A program made the position numbers and the translations under genes. Positions 43,029 through 51,732 of a DNA stretch of 64,000 bases are shown here, piece by piece. Position 1 is the first letter of the stretch. Every line of letters begins with the position of its first letter. This stretch comes from Bombella pollinis (GTDB lineage Bacteria > Pseudomonadota > Alphaproteobacteria > Acetobacterales > Acetobacteraceae). Below the pieces are notes generated by a model, which had not been told where the DNA came from, ran no database searches, and was given only the letters and a program-made list of their open reading frames with translations. The stretch spans positions 124,001 through 188,000 of the forward strand of contig NZ_JANIDX010000004.1 of the NCBI RefSeq assembly GCF_026385485.1. The letters are read 5' to 3'.

Positions 43029-46000
43029 ATGCACGCTGAAGATTCTGCCATGGCGTCTTTTGGTCCGACTATCTGGGGTGTGCCAGATGGCGCGGTGGCG
43101 TTTTTGCTGCGTCAGCGTTTGTCAGAGCATCAAGGGACGATTGTGCATGTCGCTCATGATGATGCCGCTTTAGCGTCCCTGGCTGATATGCTGAGTTGGC
43201 TTGTGCCAGAGGTAATGGTGCTGCGCTTTCCTGCGTGGGATTGCCTACCTTATGATCGTATCTCGCCTAATCCGTCCATCGTTGCAGAGCGTACAGCAAC
43301 CTTAAGCCATTTATTGGAGCCCGCACCGCCCACAGGCCGCATTGTGCTGACGACAATCCATGCGATGATTCAACGTGTACCGCCGCGTGCCGCTTTTGCG
43401 GGCCAGACACTCCACATCAAACGTGGTGATATGGTGGAGGCTAATCACCTTGCCGAGCAGTTGGTGGGGAATGGCTATAGCCGTGTTGATACCGTGATGG
43501 AGCGCGGCGAATTTGCTATGCGCGGGAGCATCTTCGACCTCTATCCTGCTGATGCGGGGGAGCCTGTGCGGCTCGATTTCTTCGGAGATGAGGTTGATAA
43601 TATCCGTAATTTTGATGCTGCAACCCAGCGTTCGACAGAGGCGCGGGAGGGGTTCAGCCTTACGCCCGTGTCGGAATATGCATTGGATAAAGCCAGCCTA
43701 AGCCGTTTTCAGACAGGATGGCGGGATGTGTTTGGCAGCGGTGCGATGGAGGATGTGCTGTACCGGCAATTATTGGAGGGACGCCGGGCCAGCGGGGCAG
43801 AGCATTATCTACCGCTTTTTCATGATGGTGATGGCCATCATATGGAAACTTTGTTGGATTATCTGCCAGATGCCGCGGTGAGTTTTGAGCGTGAGACGCC
43901 AGAGATTCTTACCGCCCGGTTGGAGATGATTGCCGACCATTACCAAGCGCGTTGCGCGGCGGGGCATGAGGGGGAGCTGCCTTACCGGCCCTTGCCACCG
44001 CATCGTTTATATCTCAATCGCCATGGGTGGGAAGGGATGTTGAAGGGCTATCCCACCGTCCTATTATCACCCTTTGCGCGCCCTGATGGAGCTGAGGGGA
44101 TAGAGGCGGGCTATAAGCCGGGGCCTGTTTTTGCCAGCATGGGCGGCGCGGGGCGAGAAGGGATTTTTCAGCAATTTGCAACCCATGTACAAGCATGGGC
44201 GAAAGAGGGGCGGCGCACTTACCTAACGGCATGGAGCAATGGCTCGCGGGAGCGGATTGCGACCCTCTTACGCGATCATGATATTGCGTGTGAGAGCTTT
44301 GAGGGTTGGCCCGAGGCCGCAGCTATGGCGCGTGGGGCGGTTGGGCTGGTTGTTCTGGGGCTAGAGCGTGGCTTTACGGGGGGAAGAGTCGCCTTTGTCT
44401 CCGAGCAAGATTTATTAGGAGAGAGGTTAGCCCGCCCACCAAGGCGGCGGCGAAAGGGCCAAGATTTTATCACCCAAATTGGCGAAATTGCCGAGGGTGA
44501 CCTTGTCGTCCATGAGGAATACGGCATTGGGCGTTATGTTGGGCTAGAGACCGTGCGCGAAGGGCGTGTAGCGCATGATTATCTCTCCATCCTTTATGAT
44601 GGGGAGCAACGCTTGCTTCTGCCTGTGGAGAATATCGACTTGCTTAGCCGGTTTGGCTCCGAGCAAGGGACGGTGCAGCTTGATAGGCTAGGTGGGACAT
44701 CATGGCAGGCGCGTAAGGCGAAGATGAAGACACGCCTGCGCGAAATGGCCGGGGAGCTGATTCGCACCGCAGCGGCACGGGCGATGAAGGAGGCCCCCAT
44801 CATGGCTCCCGCAGAGGGGTTGTGGGATGAGTTCTGCGCGCGATTTCCTTTTATGGAGACGGAGGATCAATCGCGCGCGATTGCCGATGTGTTGGAGGAT
44901 TTAAGCAGCGGCAAGCCGATGGACCGCCTCGTCTGTGGGGATGTCGGCTTTGGTAAGACAGAAGTCGCCTTACGCGCGGCGTTTGTCGCGGCTCTTTCTG
45001 GTATGCAAGTGGCTGTCGTGGTGCCCACAACCTTGCTTGCACGGCAGCATTATCTTGGCTTTAAACAGCGTTTTGAGGGGCTACCTGTGCGGGTAGAGCA
45101 GCTCTCACGCATGGTGAGCGCAAAAGAAGCCACAAAAGTGCGCGATGGGTTGGCTGATGGCACGGTGGATATTGTTATCGGGACTCATGCGCTCCTCTCC
45201 AAAGCAGTGTCTTTTGAGCGGCTAGGGATGCTGATTATTGATGAGGAACAGCATTTCGGCGTGGCGCATAAAGAGAAGCTGAAGGCCATGCGCGAGGATG
45301 TCCATGTGCTGACCCTCTCCGCAACCCCGCTTCCCCGCACGCTTCAGCTATCGCTCTCTGGTGTGCGGGAGATGAGCCTGATTGCCACCCCGCCGACAGA
45401 CCGGCTCTCGGTCCGTACCTTCATCACGCCTTTTGATAAAGTGATGATTCATGAAGCCATTCAGCGAGAACGCTTCCGCGGGGGGCAGATTTTCTGCGTT
45501 GTGCCGCGTTTATCGGATATGCGGCATATGGCAGAGCGACTTAAAGAGATTGTGCCAGATGCCCGCATTACCGAGGCGCATGGTCGCCTCACCCCCACCG
45601 AGCTAGAAACGGTGATGACGGAGTTCTCGGAGGGGAAGTACGATATTCTGCTCTCCACCAATATTGTGGAAAGCGGCTTGGATATGCCGCGTGTTAATAC
45701 GATTATTATTCACCGGGCGGATATGTTTGGCCTTGGCCAGCTTTATCAGCTTCGTGGTCGTGTAGGGCGGGCCAAACAGCGTGGTTATGCCTATCTGACA
45801 TGGCCACAAACGCATGTATTATCCTCATCTTCCATCAAACGCTTAGAGATTATGCAGACGTTGGATTCTTTAGGGGCAGGCTTTACGCTCGCCTCGCATG
45901 ACCTCGATTTACGCGGGGCGGGGAACCTCTTAGGCGATGAGCAATCTGGCCATATTCGGGAGGTGGGGATCGAGCTGTATCAACAGATGCTGCAAGATGC

Positions 46001-46523
46001 GGTGACGGATTTGCGGCGGATGCGTGATGAGAGCGATGAGGAGGATATAGGCTGGACACCGAACATCATTCTCGGTTTGGCTGTCCTCTTGCCGGAGGAT
46101 TATGTAAAAGACCTGCCTGTTCGGCTTGGTCTATATCGCCGCATCGCCGCTTTGAAGGATGAAGCTGATGTGGATGCGATGCGGGTAGAGCTGGTGGATC
46201 GCTTCGGCCCGCTGCCCCAAGAGGTAGAAAATCTGCTTGATGTTGTGATGATTAAAAAACTCTGCCGCGATACCGGGGTGGAGCGGTTAGAGGCTGGTCC
46301 TAAAGGCATGGTGCTTCAGTTCCGCAAGAATAAGTTTGCTAATCCAGATGGGTTAATCCGTTGGGCTGCGCGGAATGAGAAAGCTGGGGTGAAGATACGC
46401 CCGGACCATAAGCTTGCGATGGTGCGGGAAATGACAAACGCCGTACGCATTAATATGGCGCGGAAAATCCTCGCTTCTCTAGGTAAATTGCTGGAGAAAG
46501 CACGCCAGAGTGATGCGGCATAG
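43029..46523 (+). CDS. mfd: Transcription-repair coupling factor Mfd
   Basis: Mfd removes RNA polymerase stalled at lesions and recruits UvrA. The 1164-residue protein has the UvrB-like N-terminal module (FPAWDCLPYDRISPN; GYSRVDTVMERGEFAMRG). The RNA polymerase-interacting region follows (GDLVVHEEYGIGRYVGLE). The RecG-like translocase has Walker A RLVCGDVGFGKTEVALRA, DEEQ in LIIDEEQHFGV and LRGRVGRAKQRGYAYLT. I start at ATG 43029, nine bases after GAGGGGAG (43012-43019); a TTG directly before it also lies in frame. uvrC is in the window at 59.7 kb, uvrA and uvrB are not. Confidence 0.96.
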   Translation: MHAEDSAMASFGPTIWGVPDGAVAFLLRQRLSEHQGTIVHVAHDDAALASLADMLSWLVPEVMVLRFPAWDCLPYDRISPNPSIVAERTATLSHLLEPAPPTGRIVLTTIHAMIQRVPPRAAFAGQTLHIKRGDMVEANHLAEQLVGNGYSRVDTVMERGEFAMRGSIFDLYPADAGEPVRLDFFGDEVDNIRNFDAATQRSTEAREGFSLTPVSEYALDKASLSRFQTGWRDVFGSGAMEDVLYRQLLEGRRASGAEHYLPLFHDGDGHHMETLLDYLPDAAVSFERETPEILTARLEMIADHYQARCAAGHEGELPYRPLPPHRLYLNRHGWEGMLKGYPTVLLSPFARPDGAEGIEAGYKPGPVFASMGGAGREGIFQQFATHVQAWAKEGRRTYLTAWSNGSRERIATLLRDHDIACESFEGWPEAAAMARGAVGLVVLGLERGFTGGRVAFVSEQDLLGERLARPPRRRRKGQDFITQIGEIAEGDLVVHEEYGIGRYVGLETVREGRVAHDYLSILYDGEQRLLLPVENIDLLSRFGSEQGTVQLDRLGGTSWQARKAKMKTRLREMAGELIRTAAARAMKEAPIMAPAEGLWDEFCARFPFMETEDQSRAIADVLEDLSSGKPMDRLVCGDVGFGKTEVALRAAFVAALSGMQVAVVVPTTLLARQHYLGFKQRFEGLPVRVEQLSRMVSAKEATKVRDGLADGTVDIVIGTHALLSKAVSFERLGMLIIDEEQHFGVAHKEKLKAMREDVHVLTLSATPLPRTLQLSLSGVREMSLIATPPTDRLSVRTFITPFDKVMIHEAIQRERFRGGQIFCVVPRLSDMRHMAERLKEIVPDARITEAHGRLTPTELETVMTEFSEGKYDILLSTNIVESGLDMPRVNTIIIHRADMFGLGQLYQLRGRVGRAKQRGYAYLTWPQTHVLSSSSIKRLEIMQTLDSLGAGFTLASHDLDLRGAGNLLGDEQSGHIREVGIELYQQMLQDAVTDLRRMRDESDEEDIGWTPNIILGLAVLLPEDYVKDLPVRLGLYRRIAALKDEADVDAMRVELVDRFGPLPQEVENLLDVVMIKKLCRDTGVERLEAGPKGMVLQFRKNKFANPDGLIRWAARNEKAGVKIRPDHKLAMVREMTNAVRINMARKILASLGKLLEKARQSDAA

Positions 46524-46541
46524 GGTAGGGGGATTAGGGCT

Positions 46542-47018
46542 ATGCGCTTAACCCTTTATACGGATTACGCCTTTCGGGTTTTAATTTATCTGGAAACACA
46601 AAAAGACCGTCTTGTCTCTATTGGGGAGATTGCCCGTGTTTATGGAGTCTCTGAAAATCATTTAGTAAAGGTGGTGCATCGCTTAGGGCAGCATGGCTTT
46701 ATTAAGACGCTGCGTGGGCGCAAAGGGGGGCTGCGTTTAGGGCGTGATGCGGCGGAGATTTATCTGGGTGATGTTGTCCGTTGTACAGAGGATGACCTCG
46801 CCCTTGTAAGCTGCATGCGTAAAGATGAGGCAGCAGCGGGCTGTATTTTGGTGGGGGGATGCCGTTTAAAACAGACGCTGTTGAAGGCACGTTTTGCGTT
46901 TATGGATGTGCTGGATAGCGTTACGCTGGCCGATGTAACTGCCCCGCATGAACGTACGATATTGATGGATGCTGTGCAGGAGGTAATTGCCACACCGCAT
47001 GAAGGGCCTAAAGGTTAG
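46542..47018 (+). CDS. nsrR: NsrR-like Rrf2-family Fe-S transcriptional regulator
   Basis: Rrf2 proteins are winged-helix repressors; the NsrR branch senses nitric oxide through an Fe-S cluster. The DNA-binding part is MRLTLYTDYAFRVLIYLE with SENHLVKVVHRLGQHGFI and RGRKGGLRLG, close to E. coli NsrR. Cluster ligands are likely C91, C101 and C107 in the stretch SCMRKDEAAAGCILVGGC; the first spacing (nine residues) is longer than in E. coli NsrR. It starts 18 bases after mfd and its 3' end overlaps the convergent glycosyltransferase by 11 bases. Its NO-responsive targets are not visible nearby. Confidence 0.78.
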   Translation: MRLTLYTDYAFRVLIYLETQKDRLVSIGEIARVYGVSENHLVKVVHRLGQHGFIKTLRGRKGGLRLGRDAAEIYLGDVVRCTEDDLALVSCMRKDEAAAGCILVGGCRLKQTLLKARFAFMDVLDSVTLADVTAPHERTILMDAVQEVIATPHEGPKG

Positions 47019-47856
47019 GCCGGAATCTGCGCCAATTTGCCGTAGTTTGTTGGTACGCAAAGTGCGAATAAGTCGGCAAGGCCTGCTCTATATGCGGATG
47101 AGGGATAAAGATAATCCCTGAATCTGTTAGGAAGCTATCAATCTCTTTAAAAGGAACATCATGCGTTTTTAGCTGTTGGGCAATCCAATTCATGGTTCCC
47201 ATGACCATTGCTCCGGGGCCGGTAATGGCCCAGACATTTTCAAAAACACCTGTCTCGACAAAAGCGCGGACCTGGTGGAACATCGTTTCCATAATATGCT
47301 GCATGAGGGGGTTCCCGGCCTCGTAAATGAGGATGTCATTATCAAGGCACCACGGATTGCCCACGGAGTAAGGTAGCAATGTCTTAAAATGGGCTCCTTT
47401 GGTTATGTCCGTAACAGGGGCGTGGCAGATAACATCGGCATCAATATACACACCGCCTTTGATATGCAGGTAACATAACCGCCAAAAATCAGAGAGCATG
47501 GCAGGATGGGGGCAAGCCTCATACAGGGCTGCAATATCCGTGCCGAAATGCGCCTCAATAAACGCCCGAGCGGAGTCGGCATTGGCACGATGATAGGTGA
47601 AGTCAGGATGAGCGAGCCGGACGCTCTCCATGGCGGTGAGAATATCATCGGGCGGGGGCGTACTATCCCAAAATTGAGCAATATGTTTGGGTATGCGTCG
47701 TGGGAACTCCTGCGGCACAGAGCGCGAAATTGTAGGAAAGAGACGGCTCTCTAAGGCTAAGGCAAGGAGCGCAAAACACCCGTCATGTTCCCCTCGTAAT
47801 GCCGCTTGGAACATCTCTTGGAAGGGAGCGGGATAATCTGGGAAATCAAAGCTCAT
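47008..47856 (-). CDS. GT32-type glycosyltransferase with DXD motif
   Basis: The sequence PKHIAQFWDSTPPPDDI, then LSDFWRLCYLHIKGGVYIDADVICHAP, is the OCH1/GT32 (capsule-type sugar transferase) pattern; D-A-D in YIDADV should bind the metal-nucleotide sugar. Donor and acceptor are unknown, but the family adds hexoses to glycans or glycolipids. ATG 47856 (282 aa) overlaps the rlmE stop by 11 bases, so the two are cotranscribed and translationally close. No signal peptide is seen, so it acts on the cytosolic side. Confidence 0.8.
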   Translation of the reverse strand: MSFDFPDYPAPFQEMFQAALRGEHDGCFALLALALESRLFPTISRSVPQEFPRRIPKHIAQFWDSTPPPDDILTAMESVRLAHPDFTYHRANADSARAFIEAHFGTDIAALYEACPHPAMLSDFWRLCYLHIKGGVYIDADVICHAPVTDITKGAHFKTLLPYSVGNPWCLDNDILIYEAGNPLMQHIMETMFHQVRAFVETGVFENVWAITGPGAMVMGTMNWIAQQLKTHDVPFKEIDSFLTDSGIIFIPHPHIEQALPTYSHFAYQQTTANWRRFRPNL

Positions 47857-48637
47857 CGCGGAAGCCAGTGGCAATGACGTAAAGCTCGCTCGATTCCTTA
47901 CGGGAGGCAGGCGGCTTGACGTGCTTCACAACGGCGAAGTTGCGCTTCATCAGGTCTAGCATCTCTTTTTCTGACCCACCTTGGAAGACTTTTGCAATAA
48001 AGGCCCCGTCCGTAGCGAGGATTTTTAAGGCGAAGTCGAGTGCATTTTCAGCTAAGGCCATAATGCGGATATGATCAGTTGCAGCATGGCCTGTGGTGTT
48101 AGGTGCCATATCGGACATCACAAGGTCTGCGCGCCCGCCAAGCATGTTTTGGAGCCGCTCTGGCATGTCGGCTTCCATAAAATCCCCTTCGATGATGTCG
48201 GCCCCCGGTACGGGGTCCACTGGTAGTAAGTCCACCCCAATGACCTTAGCCGCCCCGCGCTTAACGGCAATCTGCGCCCAGCCCCCCGGTGCGGCACCCA
48301 GGTCCACCACGCGGCTACCGGGTTTGATGAAGTGGAAGCGGTCATCCATCTCTAGCAATTTGAAGGCCGCGCGGGACCGCCAGCCTTGTTGGCGTGCCGC
48401 ACTGACGTAGGGGTCATTTAATTGGCGATTGAGCCAGCGTTGCTGGGCAGGGGTGCGCCCACGGGCTTTGCGTAGTTTGACGGTCTGCGTCCGTAAGGTT
48501 TGGGAGGCAGAGGCATCATCGGCGGGGTCGCGTGTGCCGGGTGTGCGTGAGTGACGCAAGGGCTTGCCGGGAACACGTTTTGCGGCTCGCTCTTTAGCAG
48601 GGCGGCGGGATGAGGGAGGCGTATCTTTTGGGCTCAT
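47846..48637 (-). CDS. rlmE: 23S rRNA (uridine-2552-2'-O)-methyltransferase RlmE (FtsJ/RrmJ)
   Basis: RlmE methylates the ribose of U2552 in the A loop. Motifs are RSRAAFKLLEMDDRFHFIK, the SAM loop VVDLGAAPGGWAQIAVKRG, SDMAPNTTGH (catalytic Asp) and AFIAKVFQGG (catalytic Lys). A 60-residue basic N-terminal tail (RRPAKERAAKRVPGK) may add RNA binding. ATG 48637 (263 aa) is preferred over the open frame to 48736, which would run close to the divergent DUF475 gene. Confidence 0.93.
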   Translation of the reverse strand: MSPKDTPPSSRRPAKERAAKRVPGKPLRHSRTPGTRDPADDASASQTLRTQTVKLRKARGRTPAQQRWLNRQLNDPYVSAARQQGWRSRAAFKLLEMDDRFHFIKPGSRVVDLGAAPGGWAQIAVKRGAAKVIGVDLLPVDPVPGADIIEGDFMEADMPERLQNMLGGRADLVMSDMAPNTTGHAATDHIRIMALAENALDFALKILATDGAFIAKVFQGGSEKEMLDLMKRNFAVVKHVKPPASRKESSELYVIATGFRDEL

Positions 48638-48774
48638 AATGCGAGAAGATAAGCCCTTCCATCCTATCTGCAAAGGCCGCTTCGTCTTTTTGTTGCTGCA
48701 AGAGGCTTTTTGCCTGTAAGGGGCTGGCAGAGACATTGTGTTAGCCGTTGCACTAGAGAAGATAAGGGCCTTTT

Positions 48775-49797
48775 GTGAGACAATTTTACGCCGCCTTTAT
48801 GGTTGCAGCCTTCGCCTTATGTATAGGGGCAGGCTTAGGATATTGGCAGACAGCGAGCCTTACCGGGGTGCTTATGGGGGTAGAGGCTGTAGCGATTCTA
48901 GCCCTGATGGAAACTGCTGAATCCATGGATAATGCGATTGTCGATTACGGTATTCTCAAAACCATGTCTCCACAATGGCAACGCCGTTATATGAGCTGGG
49001 GGATGCCGATTTCAGTTTTAGGGATGCGGTTTCTTTTCCCCATTCTGCTTGTGGCTATTGTCGCAGGGCTTTCCCCGTGGCAAGCGGCGCGTTTGGCGAT
49101 GATGGAGCCGCAGCGTTATGCCCATATCATGCTCGGTGCGCGGGATATGATCGCCTCTTTTGGTGGGGCATTCCTCCTCCTTATCGCGCTGAATTACTTT
49201 TTAGATGATGATAAAACCCATCATTGGGTCACATGGGTGGAAAAGCCAGTAGCACGGCTTGGTGGGGTCCCCGCCTTGCCTGTGGGGGTGACATTAGCGG
49301 TGCTGATGGGGGTAAGCCGTTTGATGGCCCCCGGGCATGACCCGTTAGCCTTTCTCTTTTGGGGCTGTGGGGGGATTGTTGCCTATATATTGGGCAAAGA
49401 AGTTCTCGTCTGGTTGATTGGTGAGCCCGGTGCAGCCCCCCTTATGATGAAGGGCGGTTTGCTCAGCTTCCTCTATCTAGAGTTTATTGATGCGAGCTTC
49501 TCTTTTGATGGTGTCATTTCGGCGTTTGCTATTACGACAGACCCTATCATAATCGCCCTTGGCCTTGGTGTGGGGGCCATGTTTGTACGGTCTATGACCC
49601 TCTCCATGCTGAAAACGAACGCTTTGGCAGAGTATGTTTATGTAGAGCATGGGGCGTTTTATACCATCCTTATTCTGTCTCTTTTGATGCTATGTGGCGT
49701 GTTGGTCTCTGTACCAGAATGGATAACGGGGCTGGTTGGGCTATTATTGATAGGCGGGGCCTTTTTGGCGAGTCTGGCGCATAAGCGTCAGGGGTGA
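48775..49797 (+). CDS. DUF475 integral membrane protein (TerC-like superfamily)
   Basis: A 340-residue membrane protein with eight or nine hydrophobic segments. The paired acidic motifs ETAESMDNAIVDYGILK (about 47-63) and YLEFIDASFSFDGVISAFA (about 233-251) are the inverted-repeat signature of the DUF475/TerC group, which are thought to handle metal ions such as Mn. The start is GTG 48775, preceded by AAGGG. It is divergent from rlmE and followed by two tRNA-Gln genes. Substrate and direction of transport are unknown. Confidence 0.82.
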   Translation: MRQFYAAFMVAAFALCIGAGLGYWQTASLTGVLMGVEAVAILALMETAESMDNAIVDYGILKTMSPQWQRRYMSWGMPISVLGMRFLFPILLVAIVAGLSPWQAARLAMMEPQRYAHIMLGARDMIASFGGAFLLLIALNYFLDDDKTHHWVTWVEKPVARLGGVPALPVGVTLAVLMGVSRLMAPGHDPLAFLFWGCGGIVAYILGKEVLVWLIGEPGAAPLMMKGGLLSFLYLEFIDASFSFDGVISAFAITTDPIIIALGLGVGAMFVRSMTLSMLKTNALAEYVYVEHGAFYTILILSLLMLCGVLVSVPEWITGLVGLLLIGGAFLASLAHKRQG

Positions 49798-49881
49798 GGG
49801 GGTAGAAACAAGGGAAAAACGCGCCTGCCCTCTTGCGCCGGAAAATGAATGACGTTAGAAACCCGACTGCATGCACCGCCT

Positions 49882-49955
49882 TGGGAGATAGTTTAGCGGT
49901 AGAACTACCGGCTCTGACCCGGTCAGCCCTGGTTCGAATCCAGGTCTCCCAGCCA
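49882..49955 (+). tRNA. tRNA-Gln (anticodon CTG), copy 1
   Basis: Cloverleaf with acceptor TGGGAGA/TCTCCCA, D stem GTTT/GAAC, anticodon stem ACCGG/CCGGT with loop CTCTGAC (anticodon CTG), T stem CCTGG/CCAGG with TTCGAAT. Discriminator G and encoded CCA follow. The U1-A72 pair and G73 are glutamine identity elements. It reads CAG codons. A second identical copy follows after 54 bases. Confidence 0.96.
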
Positions 49956-50009
49956 TTATGAGGGTGTTATGTTTAGCAGGCCGTCTTAGAGCGGTCTCAC
50001 AGTGCCGCT

Positions 50010-50083
50010 TGGGAGATAGTTTAGCGGTAGAACTACCGGCTCTGACCCGGTCAGCCCTGGTTCGAATCCAGGTCTCCCAGCCA
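50010..50083 (+). tRNA. tRNA-Gln (anticodon CTG), copy 2
   Basis: Identical in all 74 bases, including CCA, to the copy at 49882-49955. The spacer between them (49956-50009) is not duplicated, so only the tRNA itself is kept identical, by selection or gene conversion. Confidence 0.96.
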
Positions 50084-50119
50084 GTTATCTTAGCTTAAAT
50101 GATGCACAAGTTCGCTTAA

Positions 50120-50150
50120 CATACGCTTCAGATTTGCGTATCAGCGTATG
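50120..50150 (+). promoter_or_regulatory. Inverted/direct repeat block upstream of hemN
   Basis: CATACGC (50120-50126) is complementary to GCGTATG (50144-50150), and a third half site GCGTATC lies at 50136-50142. The block is 49 bases before the hemN ATG. It could be an operator for a redox or heme regulator, or an mRNA stem; no classical Fnr (TTGATNNNNATCAA) box is present. A further AAGGGA/TCCCTT stem lies just downstream (near 50160-50175). Confidence 0.38.
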
Positions 50151-50198
50151 CCGCTGTAAGGGAAGGCTCCCTTCTTTAAGGTTGGAGCATGGTACGAT

Positions 50199-51587
50199 AT
50201 GGCTGCAAAAATCTCATCTGATTTAATAGCGCGTTATGCGGGCAATCTGCCGCGTTATACCAGCTACCCAACTGCTGTTAGTTTTACTGATGCTATTGGT
50301 CCGCAAGATGTGGCAAGCTGGCTAAAGGCTTTGCCGGCTGAGCAATCGGTCTCGCTTTATTTTCATGTCCCTTTTTGTGATGAGCTATGCCGCTTTTGTG
50401 CCTGCAATACGGCTGTGATGCGGCAGGAGGAGGGACGTAAGGCATATGGGGCGTTATTGCTAGAGGAGATGCGCCGCGTTATCGCCCTGATAGGGCAAGG
50501 CCGCCTTGTACGGCATCTTCATTTTGGGGGAGGGACGCCGACAACCTTACCGCAGGATGTTTTGCGGGAGGTCATGGCCGCTGTGCGTAGGGCGTTCCAG
50601 ATAGCTCCAGATGCAGAGTTGGCTATGGAGATGGACCCGCGTCATGTTCCAGAGGGGATGTTGCCACTCTTGGCGGAGTTGGGGTTTAATCGCATCAGCT
50701 TTGGGGTGCAGGACCTTAACCCACGCGTACAAGAGACATGCGGGCGCGTACAATCTTATGAGCAAACTCTCGCCTGTGTGCAGCAAGCCCATGCTGCCGG
50801 GGTGCATGGGGTGAATATCGACCTCATCTATGGTCTGCCTTATCAAACGGTGGAGAGTGTGAAGGACACCGCCCAACGCATTGTGGCCATGCGACCAGAT
50901 AGATTAGCTGTTTTTGGTTATGCTCATGTCCCGTGGAAGCAGAAACGCCAGCAACTTATCCCTCAGGAGGCCTTACCCGGTACGGAGGAGAGGGTTGAGC
51001 AAGCGGCGATGATTGATCACGTCTTGGTAGAGGCGGGCTATAAGCCCATTGGGCTAGACCATTACGCCCATCCAGATGATGCAATGGCGCGCGCTTATGA
51101 GGCCGGGACACTGCATCGGAACTTCCAAGGCTATACGATTGATTCCTCACCTGTTTTGCTGGGGATGGGGGCCTCGTCTATCTCCATGACGCCAGAGGGA
51201 TATTATCAGAATATCCCCTCCACAGCCGCTTATGGCCGTGCTTTGAAGGAGCAAGACGGCTTGCCCATCGCCCGTGGTGTCTTTCGCACACAAGATGATC
51301 GTTGGCGGGGGAAGGTGATTGAGACCATTATGTGCCTCTCTGCTGTGGACCTTACCCCTTATATTCCAGAAGGGCAGGCTCTAAGTCAGGCTTTTGCTGC
51401 GGAGCTAGAGGCTTTACGCTCTTTTGAGGAAGATGGGCTGATTCACTGGCAAGGGAATCACCTTAGCCTGACAGAAAAGGGCAAGCCCTTCCTCCGGCAT
51501 GTGGCAGCGGTGTTTGATGCACGGCAGAAAGAGCTTGCCGCAAAGCAAACAGGCCAAGCGACGCCGCGTTTTTCGGCTTCATTGTGA
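50199..51587 (+). CDS. hemN: Oxygen-independent coproporphyrinogen III oxidase
   Basis: HemN is a radical-SAM enzyme that makes protoporphyrinogen IX without oxygen in heme synthesis. The N-terminal RYTSYPTAVSF and the cluster motif FHVPFCDELCRFCACNT (CX3CX2CXC) mark true HemN rather than the HemW look-alike. The TIM-barrel continues HFGGGTPTTLP and ISFGVQDLNPRVQE. The length (462 aa) is right. ATG 50199 follows GGTTGGAGCATGG. In an obligately respiring acetic acid bacterium this gives heme supply under low oxygen. Confidence 0.95.
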   Translation: MAAKISSDLIARYAGNLPRYTSYPTAVSFTDAIGPQDVASWLKALPAEQSVSLYFHVPFCDELCRFCACNTAVMRQEEGRKAYGALLLEEMRRVIALIGQGRLVRHLHFGGGTPTTLPQDVLREVMAAVRRAFQIAPDAELAMEMDPRHVPEGMLPLLAELGFNRISFGVQDLNPRVQETCGRVQSYEQTLACVQQAHAAGVHGVNIDLIYGLPYQTVESVKDTAQRIVAMRPDRLAVFGYAHVPWKQKRQQLIPQEALPGTEERVEQAAMIDHVLVEAGYKPIGLDHYAHPDDAMARAYEAGTLHRNFQGYTIDSSPVLLGMGASSISMTPEGYYQNIPSTAAYGRALKEQDGLPIARGVFRTQDDRWRGKVIETIMCLSAVDLTPYIPEGQALSQAFAAELEALRSFEEDGLIHWQGNHLSLTEKGKPFLRHVAAVFDARQKELAAKQTGQATPRFSASL

Positions 51588-51732
51588 GATAGAAGGGTCA
51601 TAGTGGCGGATTTTCTTTGCCTCCCTTTGCAGAGTGCGTTATGAGACCCTGCCAACGGCTTAAAATCTATCAATAGGGTTAAGCTGACCGAGTTGTATCG
51701 ACACAGGACGCACGAGCGAGGGCGTAGGCAGC

